A stretch of 30,544 bases of DNA from JAEUOS01 sp031423955. Lineage in GTDB: Bacteria > Pseudomonadota > Gammaproteobacteria > Burkholderiales > JAEUOS01. The stretch covers positions 1-30,544 of the forward strand of contig JANPGJ010000706.1 in the NCBI GenBank assembly GCA_031423955.1. Direction: 5' to 3'. Every line of letters starts with the position of its first letter. Positions within the stretch are counted from its first letter, which is position 1. The notes beneath the pieces are model-generated. The model was given only the letters and a program-made list of their open reading frames with translations, made no database searches and was not told the DNA's origin. The position numbers and the translations under genes were made by a program. Shown here one piece after another: positions 1-8,252 of the stretch.

Positions 1-693
1 GGACAGCAAAAGCGCACACGACCCAGAGAAGGAGATGCGCCAGCGATTGAGCACCAGTGCGGTATGCGTGAATACAAGCGCCAGCTTGGCCGACTGCACG
101 ACCAGCATCACGGTCAGCGCTTCTTCACGGATCAGCCGCTCGATGCTCTTCAAGAGAGACTGCACGATGATCGGCGCCAGGCCCTCGAGCGGTTCGTCGA
201 GCAACAGCAGCGCCGGATCGCCCATCAGGGCGCGACCGATCGCCAGCATCTGCTGTTCGCCGCCGGAGATCTGGTTGCCCATGTGGCTGCGGCGCTCGGC
301 CAGGCGCGGAAACAGCTCGTAGACGCGCGCCAGAGGCCAGCGCCCGGGGCGCGCCGCGACCGCGAGGTTCTCCTCGATGCTGAGCGAAGGAAAAATGTCG
401 CGCGTTTGCGGCACGTAGCCGATGCCCAGGCGCGAGCGCTCATGCACCGGCATTTCATGAATCGGCTTGCCGCGATATTCAATGCGCCCGCCGTGGAATG
501 TGCTGTGGCCCATGAGGCTGGCCAGGAGCGTGGTCTTGCCGACACCATTGCGACCCAGTACCGCCAGCGCGCCGCGCTCGGGCAGTGCGAAGCTCACATC
601 TTCGAGCACCACGGTCGGGCCGTAACCGGTGCGCAGGTTTTCAACCCGCAGCGCATCGGGTCTGGCCGCGCCGGGGTTGGCCGCATCAGCCAT
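1..693 (-). CDS. livF: LivF-type branched-chain amino acid ABC transporter ATPase (3' end beyond window)
   Basis: This is the second cytoplasmic ATPase of a Liv/HAAT importer; it would power the LivHM permease. The reading frame starts at the ATG complementary to 691-693 and is open for 231 residues to the window edge, so the C-terminus is missing. Visible motifs are Walker A GRNGVGKT (about 47-54), signature ISGGEQQ (142-148) and Walker B LLLLDEP (162-168). The H-loop stretch reads MLVVQSA where LivF proteins usually have LVEQN, a mild divergence. The start codon lies inside the last codons of livG (8-nt overlap), so the two are probably translationally coupled. Family assignment is firm; the substrate could be amino acids, urea or amides, which the ATPase cannot tell. 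Confidence 0.93.
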   Translation of the reverse strand, partial: MADAANPGAARPDALRVENLRTGYGPTVVLEDVSFALPERGALAVLGRNGVGKTTLLASLMGHSTFHGGRIEYRGKPIHEMPVHERSRLGIGYVPQTRDIFPSLSIEENLAVAARPGRWPLARVYELFPRLAERRSHMGNQISGGEQQMLAIGRALMGDPALLLLDEPLEGLAPIIVQSLLKSIERLIREEALTVMLVVQSAKLALVFTHTALVLNRWRISFSGSCALLLS

Positions 694-1435
694 GCGACTC
701 TCCCAGATACACCTCGCGCACCCGCGGATCATGCTCGATCTCGTGCGGCGTGCCTTCGCACAGCACCTCGCCCTGCACCAGTACGGTAATGCGTTTGGCG
801 AAGCGGAACACCAGTTCCATGTCGTGCTCGATGATCAGGATCGCGATCTCGGCCGGCAACTTGTCGAGCGCGTCGAGAATCCGTTCCGACTCCTCCTTGG
901 GCACGCCGGCCGCCGGTTCGTCGAGCAGCAGCACCTTCGGGCGCAGGCCGAGCGCGATCGCGATCTCGACCAGGCGCTGCTTGCCGTAGGGCAGATCGAG
1001 CACGCGCCGCGGCGCGTCGTCGGCGATGCCGAGCGAGGTCAGCAATTGCAGCGCCTCGTCCTGCACCTCCGCATGGGCATTGGCCGGGCGCCACCAGTTG
1101 CCGGCCCTGCCGCTGCGTTCGGCGACCCCGAGCGCGACGTTGTCGAGCACACTCATGTTGCCGAACAGGGTGTTGATCTGGAAGGTGCGCCCCAAGCCGC
1201 GCTTGACCCGCTCGGCCGACGAGCGCGCCGACACGTCCTCGCCACCCAGCATCACGCTGCCCGAGGAAGGCTCGAGGCGTCCGGTCAACAGGTTGACGAA
1301 GGTGGTCTTGCCGGCACCGTTCGGGCCGATCAGCGCGTGGCGGGCGCCGGGTTCGAGCGCGAAATCGATATTGGCGGCGACCACCAGGGCACCGAAGCGC
1401 TTGCACAGTTTCGTCGTCTGCAGCACCGCGCTCAT
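686..1435 (-). CDS. livG: LivG-type branched-chain amino acid ABC transporter ATPase
   Basis: First ATPase of the Liv importer, 249 residues, the usual length for LivG. It has Walker A GPNGAGKT (37-44), the LivG-type signature region LPYGKQR, Walker B VLLLDEPAAG and an H-loop reading IIEHDM. The chosen ATG (complement of 1433-1435) overlaps the livM stop as ATGA. A longer open frame extends upstream to 1912, but that part is antisense-frame read-through inside livM and has no homology. The gene sits between livM and livF in the standard order. Nothing is unusual in the catalytic motifs. Confidence 0.96.
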   Translation of the reverse strand: MSAVLQTTKLCKRFGALVVAANIDFALEPGARHALIGPNGAGKTTFVNLLTGRLEPSSGSVMLGGEDVSARSSAERVKRGLGRTFQINTLFGNMSVLDNVALGVAERSGRAGNWWRPANAHAEVQDEALQLLTSLGIADDAPRRVLDLPYGKQRLVEIAIALGLRPKVLLLDEPAAGVPKEESERILDALDKLPAEIAILIIEHDMELVFRFAKRITVLVQGEVLCEGTPHEIEHDPRVREVYLGESHG

Positions 1436-2418
1436 GATTGGCCCCGCGGTTTGCCGCGCAGCTTGGCCAACAGGCCATCGCAAATGCCGAGAATGCCGCC
1501 ACGCGCGAACAGCACCACGATCACCAGCAACAGGCCGATGCCGAAATACCAGTATTCGGGGAACTGCTTGGCCAGGTAGTCCTGCGCCACCAGAAACACG
1601 ATCGGCCCGACAAAGGCGCCGTACAGGCGGCCGACGCCGCCCAGGATCAGCATCACCATCAACTCGCCGGAGGGCTCGAAGCCCAGCACATTCAAGCCGA
1701 CCACCTGATTGGTCTGGGTCAGCAATGCGCCCGCCGCGCCCGCCATCACCGCCGACACGGTATAGACCATCACCAGCCGCGCGTAAACCGGCGCGCCGAT
1801 GGCTTCCATGCGCACCCGGTTTTCGCGGATTCCGTTCAGGCTCGCGCCGAACGGCGAGTAGATCATGCGCCGCACCAGCCACCAGCAAACGAACAAAAGG
1901 CCAAGGCACCACCAGTAGGCGGTCTTGCCGTACAGGTCAAACTTGAAGAATCCGAGGATCGGCGCCACCACCACCCCCGCCAGACCGTCAGCCCCGCCGG
2001 TCAGGTGGGTCGCCTTGTTGGCGATTTCCAGGCACACCGCCGCCACCGCAAGGGTCAGCATCAGTTGTGTCAGGCCATGGGTACGCATGATGACCGCACC
2101 GGTCGCCAGGCCAAGCACGCCTGCCGCCAGGGCGCTCGCCAACAACTGCAGGAACGGGTCGGTGACGCCGAGCTTGACCGAAAGAATGCCCGCCACGTAG
2201 GCGCCGAGCCCGAAGAAGGCCGCATGCCCGAGGGTGATGATGCCGGCGTAGCCGAGAATCAGGTCCAGCGACAGTGCGAACAGGATATAGGTGAGCACGC
2301 GCGCACCCATCGACAGGTAATCGGGCAGCGCGAAAAACACCGCCACCGCCAGCACCCATGGCAGCCATTCGGTCCAGCGCAGGGCCGAATCGGCGTTGTA
2401 GCCCACCGGGTGCTTCAT
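1432..2418 (-). CDS. livM: LivM-type ABC transporter permease
   Basis: Second membrane subunit of the Liv importer, 328 residues, a typical LivM length. Several hydrophobic segments are visible. The LivM/LivH loop feature is present around GLNGIRENRVRMEAIG, which precedes the conserved cytoplasmic coupling region. A GYAGIITLGHAAFFGLGAY-type segment near the N-terminus is characteristic of BPD_transp_2 permeases. The ATG complementary to 2416-2418 is preferred over an upstream one at 2451, because it forms an ATGA overlap with the livH stop. The gene is followed by livG with a 4-nt overlap. Confidence 0.94.
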   Translation of the reverse strand: MKHPVGYNADSALRWTEWLPWVLAVAVFFALPDYLSMGARVLTYILFALSLDLILGYAGIITLGHAAFFGLGAYVAGILSVKLGVTDPFLQLLASALAAGVLGLATGAVIMRTHGLTQLMLTLAVAAVCLEIANKATHLTGGADGLAGVVVAPILGFFKFDLYGKTAYWWCLGLLFVCWWLVRRMIYSPFGASLNGIRENRVRMEAIGAPVYARLVMVYTVSAVMAGAAGALLTQTNQVVGLNVLGFEPSGELMVMLILGGVGRLYGAFVGPIVFLVAQDYLAKQFPEYWYFGIGLLLVIVVLFARGGILGICDGLLAKLRGKPRGQS

Positions 2419-3290
2419 GCGCGCCTCCCGAACAAGCCCGCCGGCCGCCACAGCAACAGGCCGATGGTCGCGGCGTAGATGAAGAATGCGCCGAACTGCG
2501 GCAGCCAGTATTTGCAGGCGGTATCGGTGATGCCGATCAGGAGCGCCGCCACGAACGGCCCGCGCAGGCTGCCCAGTCCGCCAACCGACACCACGATCAG
2601 GAAGTACACCAGTTGCTCGAACGGATAGGTCGGCTGGATCGCCACGATATCGGCGCCGAGCGCGCCACCGAGGCCGGCCAGGCCGCTGCCGATCGCAAAC
2701 GTGATGGTAAACAGGCGCTTGGTATTGATGCCGATCGACTGCGCCATCGCCCGGTTGTCAACCGCCGCACGCACCATCGCGCCCCAGATCGTGCGCTCGA
2801 TGCCGAACCAGAGGGCGCCGATCATCGCGGCGCTGAACACGATCAGGAACACCCGATAGGCGGGAAAGTCGCGACCGAAGAGCGAGAACTGCCCCTTCAG
2901 GTATGCCGGCAGCAGCACCGGCTGCTGCAGGGTGCCGTAGATCAGGCGCGCCACCGCCACCGACATGAAAATCAGGCCGATGGTGAACAGCACCTGCTCC
3001 AGCTCGGCCGCACCATACAGCCTTGAGTAGAGAAATTTCTCGAGCAGCACGCTGGCGGCGGCCACCAGCACGAACGACAGCAAGAGCGCGAGCGGAAACG
3101 GTATCTGAAAGCGCGCCAGCGCGGAAACCAGGATGTAGCCGCCGGCCATCGCGAACACCCCGTGCGCCAGATTGGTGAAGCCCATCAGGCCCATGGTGAT
3201 CGACAGGCCGACCGAGATCACGTACAAAATCATCCCGAACGCGATGCCGTGAAAGGCCACGCTGACCAGCGATGAGAGAAAGGCTTCCAT
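2415..3290 (-). CDS. livH: LivH-type ABC transporter permease
   Basis: First membrane subunit of the Liv importer, 291 residues. The N-terminal half contains the LivH hallmark around ISVGLSITMGLMGFTNLAHG, and the C-terminal half has the GLGSLRGPFVAAL stretch of BPD_transp_2 permeases. I chose the ATG complementary to 3288-3290 (protein begins MEAFLSS). An alternative TTG lies 18 nt upstream, inside the T-tract side of a terminator, and is unlikely. There is no strong Shine-Dalgarno sequence. The gene lies 67 nt downstream of livK, separated from it by a predicted intrinsic terminator, so livHMGF transcription probably depends on partial read-through. Confidence 0.94.
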   Translation of the reverse strand: MEAFLSSLVSVAFHGIAFGMILYVISVGLSITMGLMGFTNLAHGVFAMAGGYILVSALARFQIPFPLALLLSFVLVAAASVLLEKFLYSRLYGAAELEQVLFTIGLIFMSVAVARLIYGTLQQPVLLPAYLKGQFSLFGRDFPAYRVFLIVFSAAMIGALWFGIERTIWGAMVRAAVDNRAMAQSIGINTKRLFTITFAIGSGLAGLGGALGADIVAIQPTYPFEQLVYFLIVVSVGGLGSLRGPFVAALLIGITDTACKYWLPQFGAFFIYAATIGLLLWRPAGLFGRRA

Positions 3291-3306
3291 GACGGATGCG
3301 AACGCC

Positions 3307-3345
3307 AAAAAAATCCCCCGCGCCCGGCTGCCGGTACGCGGGGGG
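3307..3345 (-). terminator. Intrinsic terminator between livK and livH
   Basis: On the minus strand, CCCCCGCG pairs perfectly with CGCGGGGG (3337-3344 with 3315-3322). There is an inner CCGG-CTG-CCGG hairpin, and then ATTTTTTT (3307-3314). It lies 12 nt past the livK stop and ends 16 nt before the livH start. A GC-rich stem followed by seven U residues is a canonical rho-independent terminator. Being inside the operon, it would act as an attenuator that keeps binding-protein mRNA in excess over permease mRNA. Confidence 0.85.
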
Positions 3346-3357
3346 AATGTCTTCAGG

Positions 3358-4566
3358 CTATTTCTTGTCGGTCTTGTCGAATTCCTTGAGCGGGTCCTTG
3401 ATGGCCGGTGTGATCACTTCGATCTCCACATTGGCGAGCTGGCCGCCGACCTTGCGCACTTCGCGCAGGTACTCGGGGTTGATGATGTCGCGCGTCTCGG
3501 GGTCGATCGAGATCGCACCGCGCGGGCTGTTGGCGGTCTTGTAGGTCTTCCAGAAATCGGCTGTCTTTTGCGCATCGATGGTGCCTTTTTGCGCGCGGAT
3601 CGCGGCGTAGATCGCCTCCATCGCGTCCCACGCGCCGACCACCATGAAGCCGGGATTGAGCGCCGCGCCATACTCCTTCTTGTAGGCCGCCACAAATGCC
3701 TTGTTGGCCGGGCGGTCGGCCGCTGCCGAGTAATGGTGCACGGTGGTCACGCCGAGCGCGATGTCGCCCATGCCGGCCAACTCTTCGTCGGTCACGATGT
3801 CGCCGGTGCCCAGGTACTTGATGCCGGCCTTGTCCATCGACAGGTCGCCGTAGGCCTTCATCATGCCCGCCGCCTGTTTGCCGGCCGGATTGAAGGCGAA
3901 GATCACGTCGGGCTTGGCATCCTTGATGCGCTGCATGAAAGGCACGAAATCAGGGTTGGCGAAAGGGATCCGCACCGCCCCGATGATTTCGCCGCCGCCT
4001 TCCTTGAAGCCGCGGGTGAAGCAGCCTTCGGCCTCATGGCCGGGCGCGATATCGCTCACCGCGGTGTAGGCCTTCTTGTATTTCTTGGCGGCCCACAGCC
4101 CGGCCGGATACGACGACTGGCATAAGGTGAACGACATGCGCGCCATGTACGGCGCCGCGGTCAATATCTTGGCGCCGGCCGCGTTCATGCTCATCACCGG
4201 AACACGGGCTTCGGTTGACAAGGGTGCAATGGCGGCCAGGTTCGGGGTCCAGACGATGCCGGTGATCAGTTGCACCTTGTCGCGCACGATCAGCTCCTGC
4301 GCGATGCGCTTGGCCACGTCCGGGTTGGCGCCGGTGTCGTCGCGTTGCACCAGTTCGATCTTGACGCCGGGCGGCAGCTTGTCGGCGTTGAGCTTCATGT
4401 AGAGCTTGACGCCCTTGTCGATCTGGTCGCCCTGCGCGGCGCCCGGGCCGCTGTAGGTGCTGATCAGGCCGATCTTGATGGTTTGCGCGGCTGCCGGAAG
4501 TGCGCAAGCGAGTGCGAGGGTGGTGAGCGCTGCGCGCAATGTGCGGGAATTGATGAGGGTGTTCAT
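3358..4566 (-). CDS. livK: LivK-like periplasmic substrate-binding protein (Peripla_BP_6)
   Basis: Periplasmic receptor of the adjacent Liv ABC importer, 402 residues. A signal peptide (residues about 1-25, hydrophobic core TLALACALPAAA, cleavage after AAA-Q) is followed by the family opening TIKIGLISTYSGPGAAQG. The fold is the two-lobed type I periplasmic binding protein. The ATG complementary to 4564-4566 has a good Shine-Dalgarno AAGGAG about 6 nt upstream, which rules out the longer frame starting at 4647. The ligand cannot be read from sequence; Liv-family receptors in Burkholderiales bind amino acids, amides, urea or aromatic acids. It is the first gene of the operon. Confidence 0.92.
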   Translation of the reverse strand: MNTLINSRTLRAALTTLALACALPAAAQTIKIGLISTYSGPGAAQGDQIDKGVKLYMKLNADKLPPGVKIELVQRDDTGANPDVAKRIAQELIVRDKVQLITGIVWTPNLAAIAPLSTEARVPVMSMNAAGAKILTAAPYMARMSFTLCQSSYPAGLWAAKKYKKAYTAVSDIAPGHEAEGCFTRGFKEGGGEIIGAVRIPFANPDFVPFMQRIKDAKPDVIFAFNPAGKQAAGMMKAYGDLSMDKAGIKYLGTGDIVTDEELAGMGDIALGVTTVHHYSAAADRPANKAFVAAYKKEYGAALNPGFMVVGAWDAMEAIYAAIRAQKGTIDAQKTADFWKTYKTANSPRGAISIDPETRDIINPEYLREVRKVGGQLANVEIEVITPAIKDPLKEFDKTDKK

Positions 4567-4603
4567 ACGGTCTCCTTGTCTTGTGACGGCAAATGCGGGA
4601 AAC

Positions 4604-4609
4604 AGTATA
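4604..4609 (-). promoter_or_regulatory. Candidate -10 element of the liv operon
   Basis: TATACT on the minus strand, about 38 nt upstream of the livK ATG and downstream of the histidine kinase gene. No good -35 hexamer is present at 16-18 nt, so an activator may be needed. About 24-43 nt further upstream (4633-4652) is an imperfect dyad, CCTGAATTG / CAATCAGG, with one bulged base, a possible operator. Confidence 0.4.
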
Positions 4610-4722
4610 GCGGCAGGCGACCGACCACCGCGCCTGAATTGCTTCAATCAGGTATGCCCGGACGTTATATCAGGGGAACCCATCGCACCGTCGCAACACT
4701 ACTGGCAACACTGGTCCGATAC

Positions 4723-6444
4723 CTACGCAGGTTCGCCGAGGGAAAAATACACTGTGGTGCCGTGATTGACCACGCTTTCTATTTCAATTTTTCCGTCATG
4801 GCGCTGAATGATTTTCTGCACGGTCGCCAACCCGATTCCGGTGCCTTCAAACTCGTCGGTGTGGTGCAGGCGCTGAAATGGCTTGAACAGATTGTCGACA
4901 TAGCGCATGTCGAAGCCGGCGCCGTTGTCGCGGACATAATAGTTGACCTGCCCGCCACGCCGCTGAGTGCCGATTTCGATTGCTGCCGCCTCCGCTTTGG
5001 CGGTGAATTTCCAGGCATTGCCGATGAGATTTTCAAGCGCAATCCGCAGCAGGCCGGGGTCGCCGCTTGCGGTCATGCCTGGTTGGATCGTTACCTGCAC
5101 ACTGCGCCCCGGTTGTGCCTTGCTCAACGATTCTGCAACTTCGGCAGCCACGTCGCTTAAGCTGAATTCCTGTCTCCCCATCTCTTGCTTGGACAGCTGC
5201 GACAGCGCGAGGAGGTCGTCGATCAGCCTGCCCATGCGCTCGCTGGCGAGCATGACCTGCTGCAAATTGTGGACAGTGGCCGGATCATCCGTGCCTTTGA
5301 TACCTGCCAGAATGATAGCCGTGTAGCCATTGATGGCGCGTAGCGGCGAACGCAGGTCATGCGCCACCGAGTAGCTGAAAGACTCGAGCGCCTGATTGGC
5401 AGTGGTGAGTTGATCCGCCTGTCTTGCCAGCGAGGCGTTCATCGATTTGATCGCCGCATTGGCCTTGGCCGAACGCGCGTTTGCCGCCCATAGTGGCACC
5501 GCCATCAACATGATCACCAGCGTCATGAACGCGGCACCGCCGTAATAATAGAAGCTGCGCCGGCTGGAATCGGCGTAGATGACATCCTCGGCGACGCCAA
5601 CGTTGACAATCAGCGGATAGTCACGGAGCACCCGGTAGTTGTTCAGGCGCCGCACACCGTCCACTTTGGCCACCGCCGAATAAATCCCGGCCTGGGCGGC
5701 ATGCGCCCGGTTGAGGAATTCACTGTTGCGGATATCCTGCCCGACATCGCTGCCGGTGTCCGAAAGACGCGCCCGCACCACGCCGTCCATCCCCACCAGC
5801 GCGACAACACTGTTCTTGCCGAGACTGACTTCCTTGTAGAAACTGGTGAAATAAAACGGATCGATGCCGATTCCAACCACACCGCCGTACGAACCGTCAG
5901 GCATGTTGATGCGGCGCGTCGCGACGATGCTCCAGCGGCGCGCCACCCGGGCCAGCACCGGCTTGCTGATGAATAGTGTGCCAATGTCGCGTTCGACGTG
6001 AACCTGAATGTGTTCGCGGTCAGCGAGATTGACGGGGGTGAAGCTCGGCAGGGAGTCCATGACCGTGGCTCCGGTCGCGTCCGAAATCACCGCAACGAGA
6101 AAAAGCCGCCGATCGACAATCGTGTCCGCGAAGAACTTGACCATGTCGAATCGAGCACCCTGCTTCTCGTACTGCGTCTTGACCTGCAGGGCGATCTCGT
6201 CGACGTAGTGCATGGTGCGCGTCGTATGCTCTTCCAGCGCGCGCACCAGATTGCTCGATTCCCTGGTCCAGCCCTCCAGGGCCGTCGCGCGATCCTGGCG
6301 GCTGGCGGCAATCGCGCCAATCCAGATCATGGCGATGGCGATCAGCACAAAAGCGCCGAGCGCCCACAGCACCTGCCGGCCGGCATTGTCGCCCCGATCA
6401 CGCAACGCTGCGAGCGGCTGATTGGTCAATTGAAGCTCTCCCAT
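4723..6444 (-). CDS. Membrane sensor histidine kinase with extracytoplasmic Cache-like domain
   Basis: Inner-membrane sensor kinase of 573 residues. A first transmembrane helix (about 26-46) is followed by a roughly 250-residue periplasmic region of dCache type, with a characteristic GGVVGIGIDPFYF segment. Then come a second helix (about 300-320), a short coiled linker, a HisKA domain with phospho-acceptor His362 (VAHDLRSPLRAING) and an HATPase_c domain. The ATPase domain has N-box ENLIGNAWKFTA, G1 DNGAGFD and G2 GTGIGLATV. The kinase core resembles phytochrome-type kinases. I chose the ATG complementary to 6442-6444; a TTG two codons upstream is less likely. It follows a stand-alone receiver gene on the same strand and precedes the liv operon. 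All catalytic boxes are intact. The ligand is unknown. Confidence 0.92.
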   Translation of the reverse strand: MGELQLTNQPLAALRDRGDNAGRQVLWALGAFVLIAIAMIWIGAIAASRQDRATALEGWTRESSNLVRALEEHTTRTMHYVDEIALQVKTQYEKQGARFDMVKFFADTIVDRRLFLVAVISDATGATVMDSLPSFTPVNLADREHIQVHVERDIGTLFISKPVLARVARRWSIVATRRINMPDGSYGGVVGIGIDPFYFTSFYKEVSLGKNSVVALVGMDGVVRARLSDTGSDVGQDIRNSEFLNRAHAAQAGIYSAVAKVDGVRRLNNYRVLRDYPLIVNVGVAEDVIYADSSRRSFYYYGGAAFMTLVIMLMAVPLWAANARSAKANAAIKSMNASLARQADQLTTANQALESFSYSVAHDLRSPLRAINGYTAIILAGIKGTDDPATVHNLQQVMLASERMGRLIDDLLALSQLSKQEMGRQEFSLSDVAAEVAESLSKAQPGRSVQVTIQPGMTASGDPGLLRIALENLIGNAWKFTAKAEAAAIEIGTQRRGGQVNYYVRDNGAGFDMRYVDNLFKPFQRLHHTDEFEGTGIGLATVQKIIQRHDGKIEIESVVNHGTTVYFSLGEPA

Positions 6445-6519
6445 ATCCAAACCCCGGATGCCCTGCGTTCCGCCGCTGATGACCGATCACGGACCCTGGA
6501 CTGCGGATAATCGCCGGAG

Positions 6520-6547
6520 AGCATACACCGCCGTCGCCAGCCGGCAA
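6520..6547 (-). promoter_or_regulatory. Candidate promoter of the histidine kinase gene
   Basis: Minus-strand TTGCCG (6542-6547), a 16-nt spacer and TATGCT (6520-6525), located in the 161-nt gap between the receiver gene and the kinase gene. This is a reasonable sigma70 match by eye. If real, the kinase can be expressed separately from the receiver. Confidence 0.35.
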
Positions 6548-6605
6548 TTCACACGCGGCTGTCGACGCACGGACCCGGCGCCACGGTTCGCCCCAGGCGC
6601 CCGAC

Positions 6606-7028
6606 TCACTCCGGGGCGGTATTCAGGACTGCCCAATAAAGCTCTATCTGGGCGGCCACTTCGGCAAATTTCTGGAAATTGACGGGCTTCACGATGTACG
6701 AATTCGCGCCGTGCAAGTATGCGGTTTTCACGTCCGGGGCGACCGACGAGGTAGTGAGCATCACCACCGGAATGACGCGCAGGGTGGGATGCAACTTGAG
6801 TTGTCGCACCACTTCCAGCCCGCCGATCTTGGGCATATTGATATCGAGCAGGATCACCGCCGGTGTCTGTTCACCCGCTTCCCAGCGCGGAATCCAGTTC
6901 AGCGCCTCCTCGCCGTCGCGCGCGACTTCGATCGGATTGGCCAGCTTTGAATGCTTCAGGGCGCGCAGCGTCAGGTCGACGTCCATGGCGTTGTCGTCGA
7001 CGAGGAGGATCGGTCGAAGCTGGTTCAT
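6606..7028 (-). CDS. Stand-alone response regulator receiver protein (Rcp1/CheY-like)
   Basis: A 140-residue single-domain receiver without a DNA-binding output. The acid pocket is Asp11-Asp12, the phospho-acceptor Asp62 (ILLDINMPKIGG), the switch Thr92/Thr93 (MLTTSS) and the conserved Lys114 (IVKPVN). The sequence style, with the LRALKHSKLANPIEVARDGEEAL region, matches the Rcp1-type receivers that pair with phytochrome-like kinases. The kinase gene downstream on the same strand is the obvious partner. Without an output domain it must act by protein interaction or as a phosphate relay or sink. The ATG complementary to 7026-7028 has a weak AGGA upstream. Confidence 0.93.
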   Translation of the reverse strand: MNQLRPILLVDDNAMDVDLTLRALKHSKLANPIEVARDGEEALNWIPRWEAGEQTPAVILLDINMPKIGGLEVVRQLKLHPTLRVIPVVMLTTSSVAPDVKTAYLHGANSYIVKPVNFQKFAEVAAQIELYWAVLNTAPE

Positions 7029-7172
7029 TTTTTAAATCCTGGAAAGAAGATCACGCGGTTGTGAGGCGGACTCCCGGTCCCGTGGTGTCAGCGAATACGC
7101 CAAAATCGCTCAACCGCAGCATCCACGATTATTCCATGGCGAAACAAACAGGACCCGGCGACGGCTTGCGTC

Positions 7173-7196
7173 GGCGGCGCAGGACGGTGCGCCGCC
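7173..7196 (-). terminator. Strong hairpin just after the 2OG oxygenase gene
   Basis: GGCGGCGCA (7173-7181) pairs perfectly with TGCGCCGCC (7188-7196) across a 6-nt loop, only 3 nt past the oxygenase stop on the minus strand. No U-tract follows, so it is either a stabilising 3' end or a rho-dependent or weak terminator of the transport-oxygenase operon. Confidence 0.45.
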
Positions 7197-7199
7197 AAC

Positions 7200-8210
7200 T
7201 CAATTGACGCTCTGGTCCAGTTTCTGCACTGTCTTGAAACGGCTCACCAGGTAATCACCGGACTTGACCGGCGCGTATTTCGCCGGCTTGCCTGGCGACT
7301 CGCACTGCGGCAGGCAGGCCACCGGGGCGTCGTAGTCAAGGTTGAAAAAGGTCGGGATCGAATAGCGCTCGCGCCCGCTGCGATTGACCACCCGGTGCAG
7401 GTTGGACACATAGACGTCGTTGGTCCACACCTTGAACATGTCGCCCAGGTTGATCACGAAAGTGCCCGCTATCCAGGGTGCGGCCACCCACTCGCCGTCG
7501 CGCTTGCGTAGTTCAAGCCCGCCAATCGGATCTTGGGTGAGCAGCGTGATCATGCCGTAGTCGGAATGCGGCGCCACCCCGAACTCGCGCTCGCGCGTGA
7601 CCGGCGGCTGCGGCGGATAGTGGAACAGGCGCGTCTGCACCATCGGCTTCTTCATGTACTGCAGGAAAAATCCTTCCTCCATGCCAAGGCTGAGCGCGAA
7701 CAGGCGCAGCAGGCGCTTGCCCAGCGCCATGGTTTCATTGAAATAGGCTTCCGCCGCCGCGCGCAGCCACGGCATGTCGGCCGGCCAGCGGTTCGGTCCG
7801 TGCAGCGGCAATCCGGCCACGACTGTCGGATCGTCCAGCGGCAGGTCGAGCGCGTATTCGTAGCTTTCCTTGAGGTCGGGCGCGAAGCCCGGATGCTGGT
7901 TGATGCCGTAAGGCATGAAGCCGCGCCGGAAACGGTCGTCGAGCTTGATTTCGAGACGTTTGGCTTCAGGCAGGTCGAAAAAGCGTTTGGTGGCGGCGAA
8001 CACCTCATCGACCACTTGCTGCGGCACGCCATGGTTGCTGACGTAGAAGAATCCGATGGTTTCGCAGGCGTGGCGCAGTTGCCGCGCCAGCGCATCGAGC
8101 GGTTCGCCGCGCAGCAATGGCCCGAGGTCCAGCACCGGCAACTCTGCGCGGGTGGCCGGGCGCGGCGCAATCGCCAGCTTCGAAGCTTCGTCCACGATCG
8201 TCAATGACAT
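7200..8210 (-). CDS. 2-oxoglutarate/Fe(II)-dependent oxygenase, isopenicillin N synthase (DIOX_N) family
   Basis: Cytosolic non-haem iron oxygenase of 336 residues. A DIOX_N domain (opening ELPVLDLGPLLRG, with GFFYVSNHGVP) precedes a 2OG-FeII_Oxy domain. The iron triad His215-x-Asp217 (APHSDYG) and His272 (NLHRVV) is intact, as is the 2OG-binding Arg282-x-Ser284 (RYSIP). The ATG complementary to 8208-8210 is preferred over one 6 nt upstream, because the Shine-Dalgarno AAGGAG sits only about 1 nt from the upstream ATG but about 7 nt from this one. It is the last gene of a binding protein-ATPase-permease-oxygenase operon, 42 nt after the permease. The substrate is unknown. Fungal thymine-7-hydroxylase belongs to this superfamily, so a nucleobase substrate is conceivable. 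Confidence 0.92.
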   Translation of the reverse strand: MSLTIVDEASKLAIAPRPATRAELPVLDLGPLLRGEPLDALARQLRHACETIGFFYVSNHGVPQQVVDEVFAATKRFFDLPEAKRLEIKLDDRFRRGFMPYGINQHPGFAPDLKESYEYALDLPLDDPTVVAGLPLHGPNRWPADMPWLRAAAEAYFNETMALGKRLLRLFALSLGMEEGFFLQYMKKPMVQTRLFHYPPQPPVTREREFGVAPHSDYGMITLLTQDPIGGLELRKRDGEWVAAPWIAGTFVINLGDMFKVWTNDVYVSNLHRVVNRSGRERYSIPTFFNLDYDAPVACLPQCESPGKPAKYAPVKSGDYLVSRFKTVQKLDQSVN

Positions 8211-8252
8211 GTTCATTCTCCTTCGCTTTTCAGGGCTCCGGCGCGGCTGCGG

